A stretch of 64,000 bases of DNA from Aureispira sp. CCB-E (GCF_031326345.1 NZ_CP133671.1:2108001-2172000); one strand, 5' to 3'; counted from the stretch's first letter, positions 33,563-42,848 are shown. Notes: a model not told the origin generated them from the letters alone. A program made the numbers and translations.

Positions 33563-34423
33563 TTAGTTAGAAATTCTAGACTGAATCAGCTCCAAATTAT
33601 GTCGCTCAAAACTAGAAAACAATTCCTCGATATTTTCTAATGTTTGAGCATGATACCATTTTTGTTGATTGAAATAGGCTTGCAGTTCAGAGTCTTTGAA
33701 AGTATAGCCGTATTGTGCATAAATTTCCGCAGACATGAGCTGAAGTGTTTCTTTATCATAGTTATTAAACGCATAAGCTTCTAAGAATTGATTGGATAAG
33801 AAAGGGAAACGTCTTCCATTGGAAATTTTATGTGTTTTTATAGGCTGGAAATTCCAATTGTCATCCACAAAAAAATATCTAGAAATAGGATGCTGACAAG
33901 CTAACTCATTATTTATTTCCAAACATTGATCTACAGTGAGACTATCAATTTTGTCCATTCCGTAAACATGAAAAACATAATTGTCTAAGGGAGCTACCCA
34001 AATAGTTTGGTGTCTTAAAGTGGTTAGGTAACTTTCTTCTCCGACAATGATTTGATCAATTAGCTCTCCTGTTTCTGGGTGGAGTGTAAACAAGATATCA
34101 TAATGTCCACCTCCACCAGAAGCATGTTTTTGACGAACTAAAAATAAATTGCTACAATTTCCATATTCACTGGACAAAAAGCCTGATTGATTACCTGTTT
34201 TAGGCAAAATAGGGTAAGTTGTAGTGCCTCCAAACTGTTGCCACTTTTTTCTAGTTCTTAGAGAGTCCAATAAGTTATTGGGTAAAGGTTTTAAGGTAAA
34301 ATATTGGTTGATGTCTTGAAAAAATGTCAAGGACTCTACTTTTTTAGCCAGAGGATTTGTTTCTTGCGGTTGTGTACAGCTAGATAGAAGCAATAGGATT
34401 GAAAGACAGAAAAGTAGTTTCAT
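33563..34423 (-). CDS. Lipoprotein of unknown function
   Basis: A 286-residue protein with a type II signal peptide: hydrophobic core LLFCLSILLLL and lipobox LSSC at about 13-16. The mature part is soluble with mixed strands and many aromatic residues; the last about 70 residues are helical (LQLMSAEIYAQYGYTFKDSE), with a YARG-like pattern around AEIYAQYGYTF. No enzyme motif recognised. Confidence 0.7.
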   Translation of the reverse strand: MKLLFCLSILLLLSSCTQPQETNPLAKKVESLTFFQDINQYFTLKPLPNNLLDSLRTRKKWQQFGGTTTYPILPKTGNQSGFLSSEYGNCSNLFLVRQKHASGGGGHYDILFTLHPETGELIDQIIVGEESYLTTLRHQTIWVAPLDNYVFHVYGMDKIDSLTVDQCLEINNELACQHPISRYFFVDDNWNFQPIKTHKISNGRRFPFLSNQFLEAYAFNNYDKETLQLMSAEIYAQYGYTFKDSELQAYFNQQKWYHAQTLENIEELFSSFERHNLELIQSRISN

Positions 34424-34575
34424 TTATTTTTTGAGTTTTTCTAATTTAGCAGTTTTGGGTAATTTGATGGATTCTTTTTAAGAATTGCTAGCTATGTGGG
34501 GCGACATATTTTTTAGATGAATTTAGCGGTTAAGACGCCCATCTATATTCTAAAATCAATTTTTTAGTATTCTAA

Positions 34576-35562
34576 TTAAAGTATTAAATGATCATAAAGT
34601 AAATCGTCATCATTATTTTTTGAAAGTCCCTTAAAATTGATATTATCAAAATTCAAGAAATGTCTACTAATACTGTTAATTAAGTCTATAGACTGAGATA
34701 TGTCTTTATACAACTTAGAAATTAAGCTATTACTAACTAAAGGTGCTCTAAGTTTGACTTCAAAAAAATCAAGCTTTTCTAAGGCAATATACATTTTATT
34801 ATCATAAAAACAGATTGTAAATGAGGAAGTCAATTCCTTATAAATCCGCTCTAATTCTTTGATAAAATTCATCCGAATAATTGTATATGCATCTTTTTCT
34901 ACCTCACTATAAATAGTACACATCTTATTAAGAGATGCGTTCATCCTAGCAATTGGAATTTGTTTTAATTTAAAATGCTCATCATCTAAAAACTCTGACT
35001 TATTAGCGCCTAAAATTAAAATGTATGGGAAAGATATATTGGGAATTTCTAACACATAAAACAAACCATTAAATGGAGGTAAGTTTAATTTTCTATCTAG
35101 TGCCTCTGAACTTCGTAGTTTAGTAAATTTAAATTTTAGATTTGATTTAGTTAGCCCTTCAAAAGAGCCTATTGATTGAATCCAATGTCGATTTCTATAT
35201 AACTTACTATACTTAAAGGTATTTTTATCAAAATATTTATCTGGAAAATAACTTAATTCAGGAAATAAAGTTGTTACAAACTTTACTAATATTAATTGAT
35301 TAAAGTTCTTCTTATAGCTTTTCTTTTGGGGAGATAAAAGGAATGGTTCAATTAAAAAGAAAAGAATGAGCGATGATATCATTCCAATTAATGGTACAAA
35401 GCTTTTCTTCTCTTCTTCAAAAGGAAAAGTTCCTAATAAAATAGATATTGGAATTAAATATATTAGATAAGAAGTTGAATAAAGAATATTTCTATATCTT
35501 CGTGACTTTTCAAGTTTTATTAATTGAGGATAAAGTTTTTTTTTAAACTGATTTATATTCAT
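34576..35562 (-). CDS. DUF3137 family membrane protein
   Basis: A 328-residue protein with two membrane segments (about 28-44 and 53-72) near the N-terminus and a large cytoplasmic domain. The pattern FNGLFYVLEIP, then DAYTIIRMNFIKELERIYKEL and ICFYDNKMYIALEKLDFFEVKL, follows DUF3137 proteins. The function of the family is unknown. It lies upstream of, and in line with, the lipoprotein gene, about 150 bp apart. Confidence 0.7.
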   Translation of the reverse strand: MNINQFKKKLYPQLIKLEKSRRYRNILYSTSYLIYLIPISILLGTFPFEEEKKSFVPLIGMISSLILFFLIEPFLLSPQKKSYKKNFNQLILVKFVTTLFPELSYFPDKYFDKNTFKYSKLYRNRHWIQSIGSFEGLTKSNLKFKFTKLRSSEALDRKLNLPPFNGLFYVLEIPNISFPYILILGANKSEFLDDEHFKLKQIPIARMNASLNKMCTIYSEVEKDAYTIIRMNFIKELERIYKELTSSFTICFYDNKMYIALEKLDFFEVKLRAPLVSNSLISKLYKDISQSIDLINSISRHFLNFDNINFKGLSKNNDDDLLYDHLIL

Positions 35563-35637
35563 TTCAGATAAAGTGTCAAATGATCAAACTAATACAATTT
35601 AACTTCGTTGCTACTGCGTGGTTTTAAGGAAATAATG

Positions 35638-36105
35638 TTAGTAAAGTTCATCTGCTAAAAAGCCAATTACATCCTTTTTCTTTATCAAGTTTACGAAGTC
35701 TTCCATATCTTCTAAATAGAGTGGGATTGTTAAAGGTCTCTTTAGTTCTCTAGCTTCTACAAAAACGTAAGGTATGCCTTCTACTGATTGACGATAAACT
35801 TTGGTGATTTCATTCCACTTTACAAAATGATAAAAACCAACCGCATCGTAACACTTTATACCATTATGAAATACTGTTATAGTAAAAAGCATTCTCATGA
35901 AGGCTAAAAGTAAGCATAGTATCAAGAAACATATCCACGGAAAAAATAAAACAAATAATAAATCGGGAAGATTAGAAAAACCATGTTTATAAGCACCAGC
36001 CATTCCCATCACAAACATAAATAGTCCTAAGGGGATAAAAAAAATAAACAAAGGACGGACAAAAATACTTATATCAGATCTAAATTTTCTTATGGGTTGA
36101 TGCAT
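35638..36105 (-). CDS. Two-pass membrane protein with PH-like domain
   Basis: A 155-residue protein with two membrane segments (about 15-35 and 45-72) followed by a small beta-rich domain (about 78-150; ITVFHNGIKCYDAVGFYHFVKWNEI) that resembles bacterial PH-like domains. It is divergent from the 36236 gene, with a 14-bp perfect palindrome between them. Family assignment is by pattern only. Confidence 0.55.
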   Translation of the reverse strand: MHQPIRKFRSDISIFVRPLFIFFIPLGLFMFVMGMAGAYKHGFSNLPDLLFVLFFPWICFLILCLLLAFMRMLFTITVFHNGIKCYDAVGFYHFVKWNEITKVYRQSVEGIPYVFVEARELKRPLTIPLYLEDMEDFVNLIKKKDVIGFLADELY

Positions 36106-36178
36106 CGTAATTCGTTTTAGAGAAAGTGTACTTTTTTAACAAAAAAAGATTAATTTAAATTCCAACTAAATACAAAAT

Positions 36179-36192
36179 TGAGGTGCACCTCA
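36179..36192. promoter_or_regulatory. 14-bp perfect palindrome between divergent genes
   Basis: TGAGGTGCACCTCA is a perfect palindrome in the 130-bp space between the divergent genes at 36105 (-) and 36236 (+). Dimeric regulators bind such sites. There is no obvious regulator gene next to it. Confidence 0.4.
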
Positions 36193-36235
36193 GTATTATA
36201 TTATATACACGAACTGCTAACCGCAATTAGAACAT

Positions 36236-36619
36236 ATGATGAATTTTAATTTTATAGCAAGTAACGATTTTGACCTAAATAATTTTAAGAATATAGAAAG
36301 CTTTGTTAGTTTTTATTCTGATTTTCAGACTATTATTTTGAATAATGAAAAAGAATTGTATTTGCTTTTAAAGCATATCGGAATAGAAAAACTAGACTCT
36401 TTTGAACTCAAAAGCGTTGAGTTTGAAAAGTATTGGAATTTATCAGAATTTCATTTGCCCGAATATAATCAAGAAGAATTTGAATCATTCTATAAAAAAT
36501 GGATAGAAATTTCAGGTAGAGAAGATAATATGGATGAATTTGGAAATTTGATGTTTTTGCAAGGCATGAGTTCAAAATGGAATAAAATGACCTATAAATT
36601 AATCGTAAAGGAACAATGA
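36236..36619 (+). CDS. Unknown acidic protein, first of a coupled pair
   Basis: A 127-residue acidic, phenylalanine-rich soluble protein; a second ATG at 36239 is equally possible. No family recognised. It overlaps the next gene by ATGA. Small acidic partner-gene products like this are often immunity or adaptor proteins, but no toxin is seen nearby, so nothing can be assigned. Confidence 0.65.
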   Translation: MMNFNFIASNDFDLNNFKNIESFVSFYSDFQTIILNNEKELYLLLKHIGIEKLDSFELKSVEFEKYWNLSEFHLPEYNQEEFESFYKKWIEISGREDNMDEFGNLMFLQGMSSKWNKMTYKLIVKEQ

Positions 36620-37059
36620 AAAAGTTTGAAGATAAAGGAGAACTTTTAAGTCACTTCTATGACTATCGGATAGTTAGTTGCCTGAAATGTTCCAAACCTG
36701 TCGATTTTTTAGACTTAAAAATTGCTTGTATTCATTGTGGATTTAATAAAAAATTTAAACCAATGGACTCTTGGTATAGTCTTACGCCAATAACAGTAGA
36801 AATAGAAGATTTCCTAACAACACCTTGTTGTGGTCATACGTTTTGGGCTATGAACTTGGAGCATTTAGCCTTTGTTGAAAGATATGTTGAATCTGATCTA
36901 AGAGAACGAATGCCCAATATAAATAGGAGCTTAGCTAGTCGACTTCCACAATGGATAAAAAGTAAAAAGAATCGTAATGAAATTTTAAAAGGTATTTCAA
37001 GGTTGCGCTTAAAATTGGTAGAGAATAATTATAAATCAAAAAAGCATCTGACATTATAA
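36616..37059 (+). CDS. Zinc-ribbon protein, second of a coupled pair
   Basis: A 147-residue protein with CLKC (near 22-25) and CIHC (near 38-41) cysteine pairs that make a zinc ribbon, then a CCGHTFW motif (about 75-81) and a basic C-terminal tail. It looks like a nucleic-acid- or protein-binding zinc protein. ATGA coupling to the acidic protein suggests they act together. No family recognised. Confidence 0.65.
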   Translation: MKKFEDKGELLSHFYDYRIVSCLKCSKPVDFLDLKIACIHCGFNKKFKPMDSWYSLTPITVEIEDFLTTPCCGHTFWAMNLEHLAFVERYVESDLRERMPNINRSLASRLPQWIKSKKNRNEILKGISRLRLKLVENNYKSKKHLTL

Positions 37060-37363
37060 GATAAATCATAGCTGCTGGGGCATACTTGTACTAACTGTTA
37101 CTTATCCTTAGGTACACTTGAAAAATATTTTTATATAATGTCCTTAAAAAATAGAAACGCATACTTCAATTTTTAGCTACTAAAAATTACCAAAACAAAC
37201 TTCGAAAAATGAGAGAGAATTGTGTCAAATTACATTAAAATATAGAAATCTAGAAACTTTTAATTGTCAGTGAGTTAAGTGGTGCGTTTTTTGTTTGTAG
37301 AAATAATAATTCGTATATTAGAATTGTATTTCATATAAATGAACTTATATAAAATTAACTCCT
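37060..37363. other. Intergenic region, nothing identified
   Basis: About 300 AT-rich bases between the zinc-ribbon gene and the vWA gene. No open frame, tRNA or strong hairpin is visible. Confidence 0.5.
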
Positions 37364-38404
37364 ATGAAGTATCCAATGATTGTTTCTTGTCTTTTTTTGA
37401 CTATGATGGTCTTTTCTGGATGTGACCCAGAACCTACTGACCCTTGTGAAAATGATACGCCCGATCATGACACAAAGCTTTCTGCAAAATACCTAAATAC
37501 TTCATCTGCGGGACCAACACTGACAATTGATCCGACAGCTTCTTCTTCAAAAATAAATATTGCGAATGTTCCGACTATAGTTCCTTTAGGGAATGGACGA
37601 ATTGATTTACTCTATTCTGGCGTTACATTTAAAGAAGGAAAGACAGTTTATGTTGTTGATAATGTGGTTAGTCAAAGAAAGGCAGATTGTTGGATCGTTG
37701 ATGTTGAAAATGAAATGCGATTTTCTTTGTCTAAGAGCTTAGATATTGTACTAGTCTTGGATGTGAGTAGTTCGTTAGGGAATAATATTAGTGCCGTAAA
37801 ATCGAATGCCAAAAAGATGGTTACAGACATACTGAATTCTAACCCAGATGCAAGAATTGCCATCGTGAAATTTTCAAGAGGAAGTGTGGTACAAGGTTTT
37901 ACTTCTGTTGCTTCAACCTTGAATCAGTTCATTGATAATAACTCAATTTTTAATGACCCTTCCATTGGATCTTATCAATTAGAGGGTAGAAGTGAAACAG
38001 CACTTTATGAGTCAATCAATGATGCTATTGTATTGTTAAATAATTCGGGGGCAGATGGAACAGGAATCCTAACATTTACAGATGGAGTGAGCAATTTTCA
38101 GTTTGATCCGCAGTTTCAAGATGAGTTAGAGATTATTGATTCCTTAAATGCATCTGGAATTTCTCATTATACAATTGGTTTTGAGGGCAATCAAAATAGT
38201 GTAGATGAGTCGGTATTGGAACGACTTGCTGTTAATGGAAATTTTTCTTTCCCCAAAGACTTGACAGAATTAGAAGAAGTATTTACGAGGTTTTCTAATT
38301 CAGTTGCAGCGGTATATGATTTGTATTATAATACAAATGATGCCTTGTTAGAAAATCCTGTTGAATATAGGTTTTTATTTAATACAACTATAGTTAGCGA
38401 ATAA
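37364..38404 (+). CDS. vWA-domain lipoprotein
   Basis: A 346-residue protein with lipobox signal (FSGC, cysteine near residue 20). A beta-sandwich-like stretch (about 45-120) precedes a von Willebrand factor A domain (about 125-310). Its metal site DVSSS starts at D133 and a FTDG motif follows later, so the MIDAS site looks intact. It should sit on the outer membrane and mediate protein binding or adhesion. A bidirectional terminator follows. Confidence 0.88.
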   Translation: MKYPMIVSCLFLTMMVFSGCDPEPTDPCENDTPDHDTKLSAKYLNTSSAGPTLTIDPTASSSKINIANVPTIVPLGNGRIDLLYSGVTFKEGKTVYVVDNVVSQRKADCWIVDVENEMRFSLSKSLDIVLVLDVSSSLGNNISAVKSNAKKMVTDILNSNPDARIAIVKFSRGSVVQGFTSVASTLNQFIDNNSIFNDPSIGSYQLEGRSETALYESINDAIVLLNNSGADGTGILTFTDGVSNFQFDPQFQDELEIIDSLNASGISHYTIGFEGNQNSVDESVLERLAVNGNFSFPKDLTELEEVFTRFSNSVAAVYDLYYNTNDALLENPVEYRFLFNTTIVSE

Positions 38405-38420
38405 GTGAACAAAGATAAAA

Positions 38421-38468
38421 AGAGACCATTCAAAAACAATGTCAATGATAAATTTTTGAATGGTCTCT
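38421..38468. terminator. Bidirectional terminator
   Basis: AGAGACCATTCAAAAA and TTTTTGAATGGTCTCT pair perfectly over 16 bp. The A- and T-runs at the inner stem serve both the vWA gene (+) and the dehydrogenase gene (-), which converge here. Confidence 0.85.
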
Positions 38469-38502
38469 AAAGTAATATAGATAATGATAAACTAGGAATT
38501 TT

Positions 38503-39219
38503 TTAAGGATTCGTAGACCACAAAGATGCTCCTTTAAGCATTGCTCGTCTAGGAAGTTGTAAGCTCGCAACAATTAATGCTGCAAAATCTTCTGGCTGCA
38601 ACACTTTTTCTTCATTGCCATCTGTTATACCTAGATTTAGAGACATATCGGAAGCAATCGTACTTGGAGTTAAAGTGCAAACTCTAATGTTATTTTTACG
38701 CACCTCTTTCATTAGTGATTCAGACATTCCTATAACGGCAAATTTGGATGCAGAATATGCAGAGGTCGTTGCATTTCCATTTAGTCCAGCGGTTGAAGAA
38801 ACATTGATAATATCGCCTTCATTTTGGTCAATTAAGTGGGGCAAGACTTCTTTGGTTACGTAGTACATCCCCATTAAATTCGTTTGTATAATTTGTGTCC
38901 ACTCGCTGACCGCCATTTCATTTAATGAACCAAAAGCAGCTATTCCTGCATTATTAATTAGAATATCTATAGAACCAAGACTTTGGATTAAATGATCAAT
39001 TCCTTTTTTGACAGCCTCATAATTTCCAACATCAAATACCGCATAGGTTGCATTGATGCCTAATTTTTTCAATTCTGCAACGGTTGCTTTTAGCTTTTCC
39101 TCATTTCTACCTGTGACAGCAACATCTACTCCTTCTTTGGCTAATGCCAATGCTGTTGCTTTTCCTAAACCTCTACTACCTCCTGTTATAATGGCTTTTT
39201 TCCCTGTTAATTTTTCCAT
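38503..39219 (-). CDS. Short-chain dehydrogenase/reductase (FabG-like)
   Basis: Started at the ATG read from 39219 (238 aa), immediately before the first Rossmann strand; the frame extends to 39291 but the extra 24 residues are not family-like. Cofactor motif TGGSRGLG is at 12-19, with NNAG, catalytic serine (NVSSTAG) and YSASK tyrosine/lysine all present. It reduces or oxidises a keto/hydroxy group with NADP(H) or NAD(H). FabG-like by sequence, but no fatty-acid genes adjoin, so the substrate is unknown. Confidence 0.9.
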   Translation of the reverse strand: MEKLTGKKAIITGGSRGLGKATALALAKEGVDVAVTGRNEEKLKATVAELKKLGINATYAVFDVGNYEAVKKGIDHLIQSLGSIDILINNAGIAAFGSLNEMAVSEWTQIIQTNLMGMYYVTKEVLPHLIDQNEGDIINVSSTAGLNGNATTSAYSASKFAVIGMSESLMKEVRKNNIRVCTLTPSTIASDMSLNLGITDGNEEKVLQPEDFAALIVASLQLPRRAMLKGASLWSTNP

Positions 39220-39422
39220 TTTGATTGATTTTATTTTTAATAATGATGTGCTGTTTGGTGCAGCAAGTCCCTTTGAGTGCAAAGATATCATTCAGGAATT
39301 AGAACAGTGGCAAATCATCTAATAATTCAATGTAAAATTTTAGATCATGGAAAAATAGTATGTTCCCAACAACGTCATGGTTTGGGGACTTGGTATTAAA
39401 TATTTTTAATCATAAGCTTATT

Positions 39423-39692
39423 TTATTGGCAGTCTATAGTATAGGACACCCAAAAAGTTTTTATTATATAAAATAAGCAAGTTACGCCATAAATAATTGT
39501 TATTGCTCCGATAAGGTTACATTCGCCCAATGCCATTAATACCAAGCAAAAGCTTTGTAAAATCCCTAGGAGGGCAAGGATGAGCATTTCACCAGATTGG
39601 AGTGTTATCGTTTGTGTAGACCATTCAAATTTAGTGGATTTTCTTCTCCACAATAGTTCGTTGAAAAACTTTATTAGTTTGATAATCAACAA
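39423..39692 (-). CDS. Small two-pass membrane protein (doubtful start)
   Basis: An 89-residue frame with hydrophobic segments near 35-54 and 61-78. The frame's first codon is TTG (39692), and an internal ATG gives only 55 residues. The TTG lies at the edge of an 18-bp inverted repeat, so the true start is uncertain. No family recognised. Confidence 0.4.
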   Translation of the reverse strand: MLIIKLIKFFNELLWRRKSTKFEWSTQTITLQSGEMLILALLGILQSFCLVLMALGECNLIGAITIIYGVTCLFYIIKTFWVSYTIDCQ

Positions 39693-39742
39693 GTTATATC
39701 TTTGTTGTGTTTTGTGTTAAAATTTTGATTATCAAACTAATA
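39672..39742. repeat. 18-bp perfect inverted repeat
   Basis: TATTAGTTTGATAATCAA (39672-39689) and TTGATTATCAAACTAATA (39725-39742) are exact complements separated by 35 bases. The repeat spans the region before the small membrane gene at 39692 (-). It could form a long RNA stem, be an operator pair, or be the ends of a miniature element. Confidence 0.7.
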
Positions 39743-39793
39743 TAAATGTGCTTTTTTATCTTTTTGGTAAAAAAGTAAAAAATCAACGAACTA

Positions 39794-40009
39794 CTATCTC
39801 CAAAGAATAGTATATAAAAGAGGAGTGATGATCAATTGAATTCCTTCCCAAATGGCAAGAATCCCATATTGAGTATATAATGTGGCGAGTGCTATAAGGC
39901 TACCAATAAGTATAATATGTTCTGAAATTATTAAGTCTGTAGTTCTAGCTTTTTGTCCTGTTGATCTGGATATTCTATTTCCGTTATCATCGGAGAGGTT
40001 GTTGTTCAT
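39794..40009 (-). CDS. Small membrane protein
   Basis: A 71-residue protein with a polar N-terminus (about 1-27) and two hydrophobic stretches (about 28-46 and 51-68). ATG start. It lies in line with the other small membrane gene 100 bp downstream. No family recognised; could be a chance frame. Confidence 0.4.
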   Translation of the reverse strand: MNNNLSDDNGNRISRSTGQKARTTDLIISEHIILIGSLIALATLYTQYGILAIWEGIQLIITPLLYTILWR

Positions 40010-40259
40010 AGATAATTTATTTTTGATATTAAATGCTGTATTTTTTGTAGTATATTTAGAGATTATTGCCCCAATAACCGCAGGAATGCTTTGGACGTTA
40101 AATGCTTCACTCTACAGAGTACTAAAATAAATTTGTCATAACAATTTAATTTATCTTGATGATTTTGTCCCCTAAGTGTATGTAGTTTTGTTCATTTATA
40201 ATACTTATTGGATGTAGGGTAAGCGTAATGTATTTTTTTCTTAAAAACAACATAATAAA

Positions 40260-41129
40260 ATGGCTAATCAGCAGCAATTATTTGAATTATTAGAGTCAGA
40301 AGATGTTAATAACCTTAAAGAAGGATTAGAGTTACTAAAAAACGAACCTAAGTTATTGGAGGCAGCTCAAAAGCGTTATTTGCCGCTCATCCGTGCTCGT
40401 CTTAATGACGCCACGGCAAGTATCTGGGATTTAGAAAAAGCAGTATTATCTTCTCAAGAAGTAGATTTTATTATTAGCAAATTAGGCAACCAATTTTTTA
40501 GCTTAGAATCTTTGAATACTGAAGAAAGTGATTTACTTGTACAAGTGTTAGGAGCGGCGCTGGCATCTGTAACCGATATCAACGATATATTAGAAACGAT
40601 GCATCAATGGACTGAAGATGGCTTCTATGAATCTTCTATGGAAACAATAGGGCTTTTAATGGATGAAATCTATACTGCGTTAGACGAAAGTTCTAAGCAA
40701 GGACCTTATAATGGTTGGTATAGACGTGTACTTCGAAAACTAATGGATGATCATTGTCTTGAAAGTATTCAGTTGAATCATACTGCATTATCTACATGGC
40801 GCCATGATACACCAATTGTTCGATATTTTATGCTTTCTCTGACTTATATGTCATTTCATGGTGGGGCAGGAGGCTTATCCCTCGATATAGCACAATCTGA
40901 TACGCCTCAATTAACCCCTATTTTTTGGCTATTTTATTACCATACTAAAATTAGTTTAGTAGATAGCACTGTAGATATTCCATTATCACCACTATCTTTT
41001 AGCAGGTGTTTTGAAATACAGAACCAAGGAGATGCTGGGGCTTGGAGTACTATTGTAGAGAAATATAGTTCACCCGAGTTACTTAAGATAGAAGATTCTA
41101 TTGGATATAAGCAAATAAAAACGCAATAA
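40260..41129 (+). CDS. Unknown 289-aa cytoplasmic protein
   Basis: A soluble, acidic, mostly helical protein without signal peptide. The N-terminal half is built of leucine-rich amphipathic helices (QLFELLESEDVNNLKEGLEL), reminiscent of HEAT/armadillo-like repeats. The C-terminal half has an aromatic patch (TPIFWLFYYHTKIS). No family recognised. A very strong terminator lies 75 bp downstream. Confidence 0.65.
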   Translation: MANQQQLFELLESEDVNNLKEGLELLKNEPKLLEAAQKRYLPLIRARLNDATASIWDLEKAVLSSQEVDFIISKLGNQFFSLESLNTEESDLLVQVLGAALASVTDINDILETMHQWTEDGFYESSMETIGLLMDEIYTALDESSKQGPYNGWYRRVLRKLMDDHCLESIQLNHTALSTWRHDTPIVRYFMLSLTYMSFHGGAGGLSLDIAQSDTPQLTPIFWLFYYHTKISLVDSTVDIPLSPLSFSRCFEIQNQGDAGAWSTIVEKYSSPELLKIEDSIGYKQIKTQ

Positions 41130-41203
41130 ATGGCTGGTCTCTTGGAGAAGAGATTACTGAATTGACTGGCAATTTTATTGGAGAGAGGTAAGAATAAATA
41201 AGT

Positions 41204-41240
41204 AACAGGGAATTTAGGCGCAGCCTAAATTCCCTGTTAA
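41204..41240. terminator. Strong bidirectional terminator
   Basis: TAACAGGGAATTTAGGC and GCCTAAATTCCCTGTTA pair perfectly over 17 bp around GCA, followed by AAAAAT on the + strand and preceded by A-rich sequence. A second smaller perfect hairpin (TATTTTAGTT/AACTAAAATA, 41294-41316) lies before the end of the DUF983 gene on the other strand. Confidence 0.8.
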
Positions 41241-41356
41241 AAATATTGTTCAATGTTGTATTGGGTATGATCACAAAGGGCAAAATACTTGTGTATTTTA
41301 GTTGAAAACTAAAATAGTAGAATTAATAAATGCGCTGTGTGTACCTTAGGAGATCT

Positions 41357-41737
41357 CTAAGATTCTACCGAAGAAGGTTTGTATTTTACATAAATATTGA
41401 TCCATATAGCTCTAGCTAAACGAGCAATCAAAGGTACAAACAATACACCTCCTGCAATCGCCGCTGCAAAGCTTTGGTTAACTGTTAGGTTAAATACAAA
41501 AAGGCAAAGTACCATAGCTGTTAACATATAGCCAGAGCTTAAACCATAACCGATATACATTGCTCCCCAATAAAAGCCAGGTTCTTTTTGAAAATCTTGG
41601 TTGCATTTAGGACAGCTGTCATGCATATTATAAATTCCTTGCATAGATGCCAACGAACTTTTGTATAAGTCCCCTTCATGACAACTAGGGCATTTGAAAT
41701 TGGTGATACTATATAATTTTGATCCTTTTTTAAACAT
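41357..41737 (-). CDS. DUF983 family membrane protein
   Basis: A 126-residue protein. An N-terminal zinc-ribbon has CPSC and CPKC pairs with a GDLYKSSL and FQKEPGFYWGAMYIGYG pattern typical of DUF983. Two membrane segments follow (about 57-82 and 88-108). The family's role is unknown. It ends the sulfur-related gene run on the - strand. Confidence 0.85.
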   Translation of the reverse strand: MFKKGSKLYSITNFKCPSCHEGDLYKSSLASMQGIYNMHDSCPKCNQDFQKEPGFYWGAMYIGYGLSSGYMLTAMVLCLFVFNLTVNQSFAAAIAGGVLFVPLIARLARAIWINIYVKYKPSSVES

Positions 41738-41770
41738 AATTGATAATATGTTAGATATATTTTAAATAAA

Positions 41771-42427
41771 TTATTTTTTAAGATTGAGGTGATGGACGGT
41801 AATTCGATTGCGACCCAAACTTACAAAACCCATTTGTTCCATCTTTTTTAATAATCTAGAAATTGCTTCTCTAGTAGTATTCAAATCGAGCGCAATTTGC
41901 TTGTGGGTAATCTGAAATTCTTTTTTTTGTGTTAATTCGATTTTTTTAGATAGATAATCCATCAAACGTTGATCCAATTGCCCGAATGCAATGGCATCAA
42001 TAGTCGAAAGTAATTCTTTAAAACGAATATTATAAGAATACATAATAAAATTTTTCCATTCGATGTGTTCTCTAGACCATTCGTCAATGTATTTAATAGG
42101 GATTGCTAGAATTTCAGTATCTTCTTCTGCGACAGCTTTTATGTCGCTTTTTTTGTCCATCATACAGCAAGTAAAAGCAGTAGGACAAGTATTTCCATGT
42201 GCTAAATAATACAACAGAATGTCTCCTTCTTTCCCTTCTTGCGTAACCTTAATAATGCCATCTAAGACAATGGGAACAAGTCGGATATGTTGCCCATAAT
42301 CTAAGATGACAGTACCAGGTTTGAGTTGCATGACTTGACCAACTTCCACAATTTTATCCAATAATTTTCGGTCTTGAATCATGGGAAGTTCCGCCCTTAG
42401 TCTATTTTGTAATATTTGTTGTTCCAT
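41771..42427 (-). CDS. Crp/Fnr-family transcription regulator
   Basis: A 218-residue protein with a cyclic-nucleotide-binding-like beta roll (about 20-120), a dimer helix (about 125-160) and a Crp-type helix-turn-helix (ITHKQIALDLNTTREAISRLLKKMEQMG, about 170-197). The beta roll lacks the arginine pattern for cAMP binding and has a cysteine pair (FTCCMMD) plus one more cysteine nearby (NTCPT). It lies next to persulfide and sulfur-transport genes; thiol sensing of sulfane sulfur would fit, by inference. TGTGA-type sites occur before the two operons upstream. Confidence 0.9.
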   Translation of the reverse strand: MEQQILQNRLRAELPMIQDRKLLDKIVEVGQVMQLKPGTVILDYGQHIRLVPIVLDGIIKVTQEGKEGDILLYYLAHGNTCPTAFTCCMMDKKSDIKAVAEEDTEILAIPIKYIDEWSREHIEWKNFIMYSYNIRFKELLSTIDAIAFGQLDQRLMDYLSKKIELTQKKEFQITHKQIALDLNTTREAISRLLKKMEQMGFVSLGRNRITVHHLNLKK

Positions 42428-42429
42428 AG

Positions 42430-42843
42430 TTAATGTGGCAGTTTAGAACGCAGCGCACCATAAGTCAAGGTACCCAAAATAGCACTGGCAATGACAACAA
42501 TCATAATTGGAAAACCATGCCCCAAAAGTGTATACATGGGACCAGGACAAGCTCCAGTCATTGCCCAACCTAATCCAAAGATGATCCCTCCAAAAAGGTA
42601 CCTAGGAATACTCATTTGTTTGGGAGAGAATTGAATGACCTCTCCTTTTATATCTTTTAATTGTTTGCGTTTTATAATAGCAACCTGTATAATTCCTAAC
42701 ACAACTGCTACACCAATAATTCCGTACATATGGATAGATTGGAATAAAAACATTTCTTGAATTCGAAACCAAGAGATTGCCTCCGATTTTGTCATAACAA
42801 TACCAAAGAGTATTCCTGCCAAAATATATTTTAAACCTTTCAT
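42430..42843 (-). CDS. YeeE/YedE family transporter half (DUF6691-type)
   Basis: A 137-residue membrane protein with three or four hydrophobic segments and the signature FGLGWAMTGACPGP (about 94-107), whose cysteine lies in the transport path in this family. It is the second half of a split YeeE/YedE transporter; the first half is the next gene (42849-43430). The family imports thiosulfate or moves sulfane sulfur. Confidence 0.88.
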   Translation of the reverse strand: MKGLKYILAGILFGIVMTKSEAISWFRIQEMFLFQSIHMYGIIGVAVVLGIIQVAIIKRKQLKDIKGEVIQFSPKQMSIPRYLFGGIIFGLGWAMTGACPGPMYTLLGHGFPIMIVVIASAILGTLTYGALRSKLPH

Positions 42844-42848
42844 GGTTT

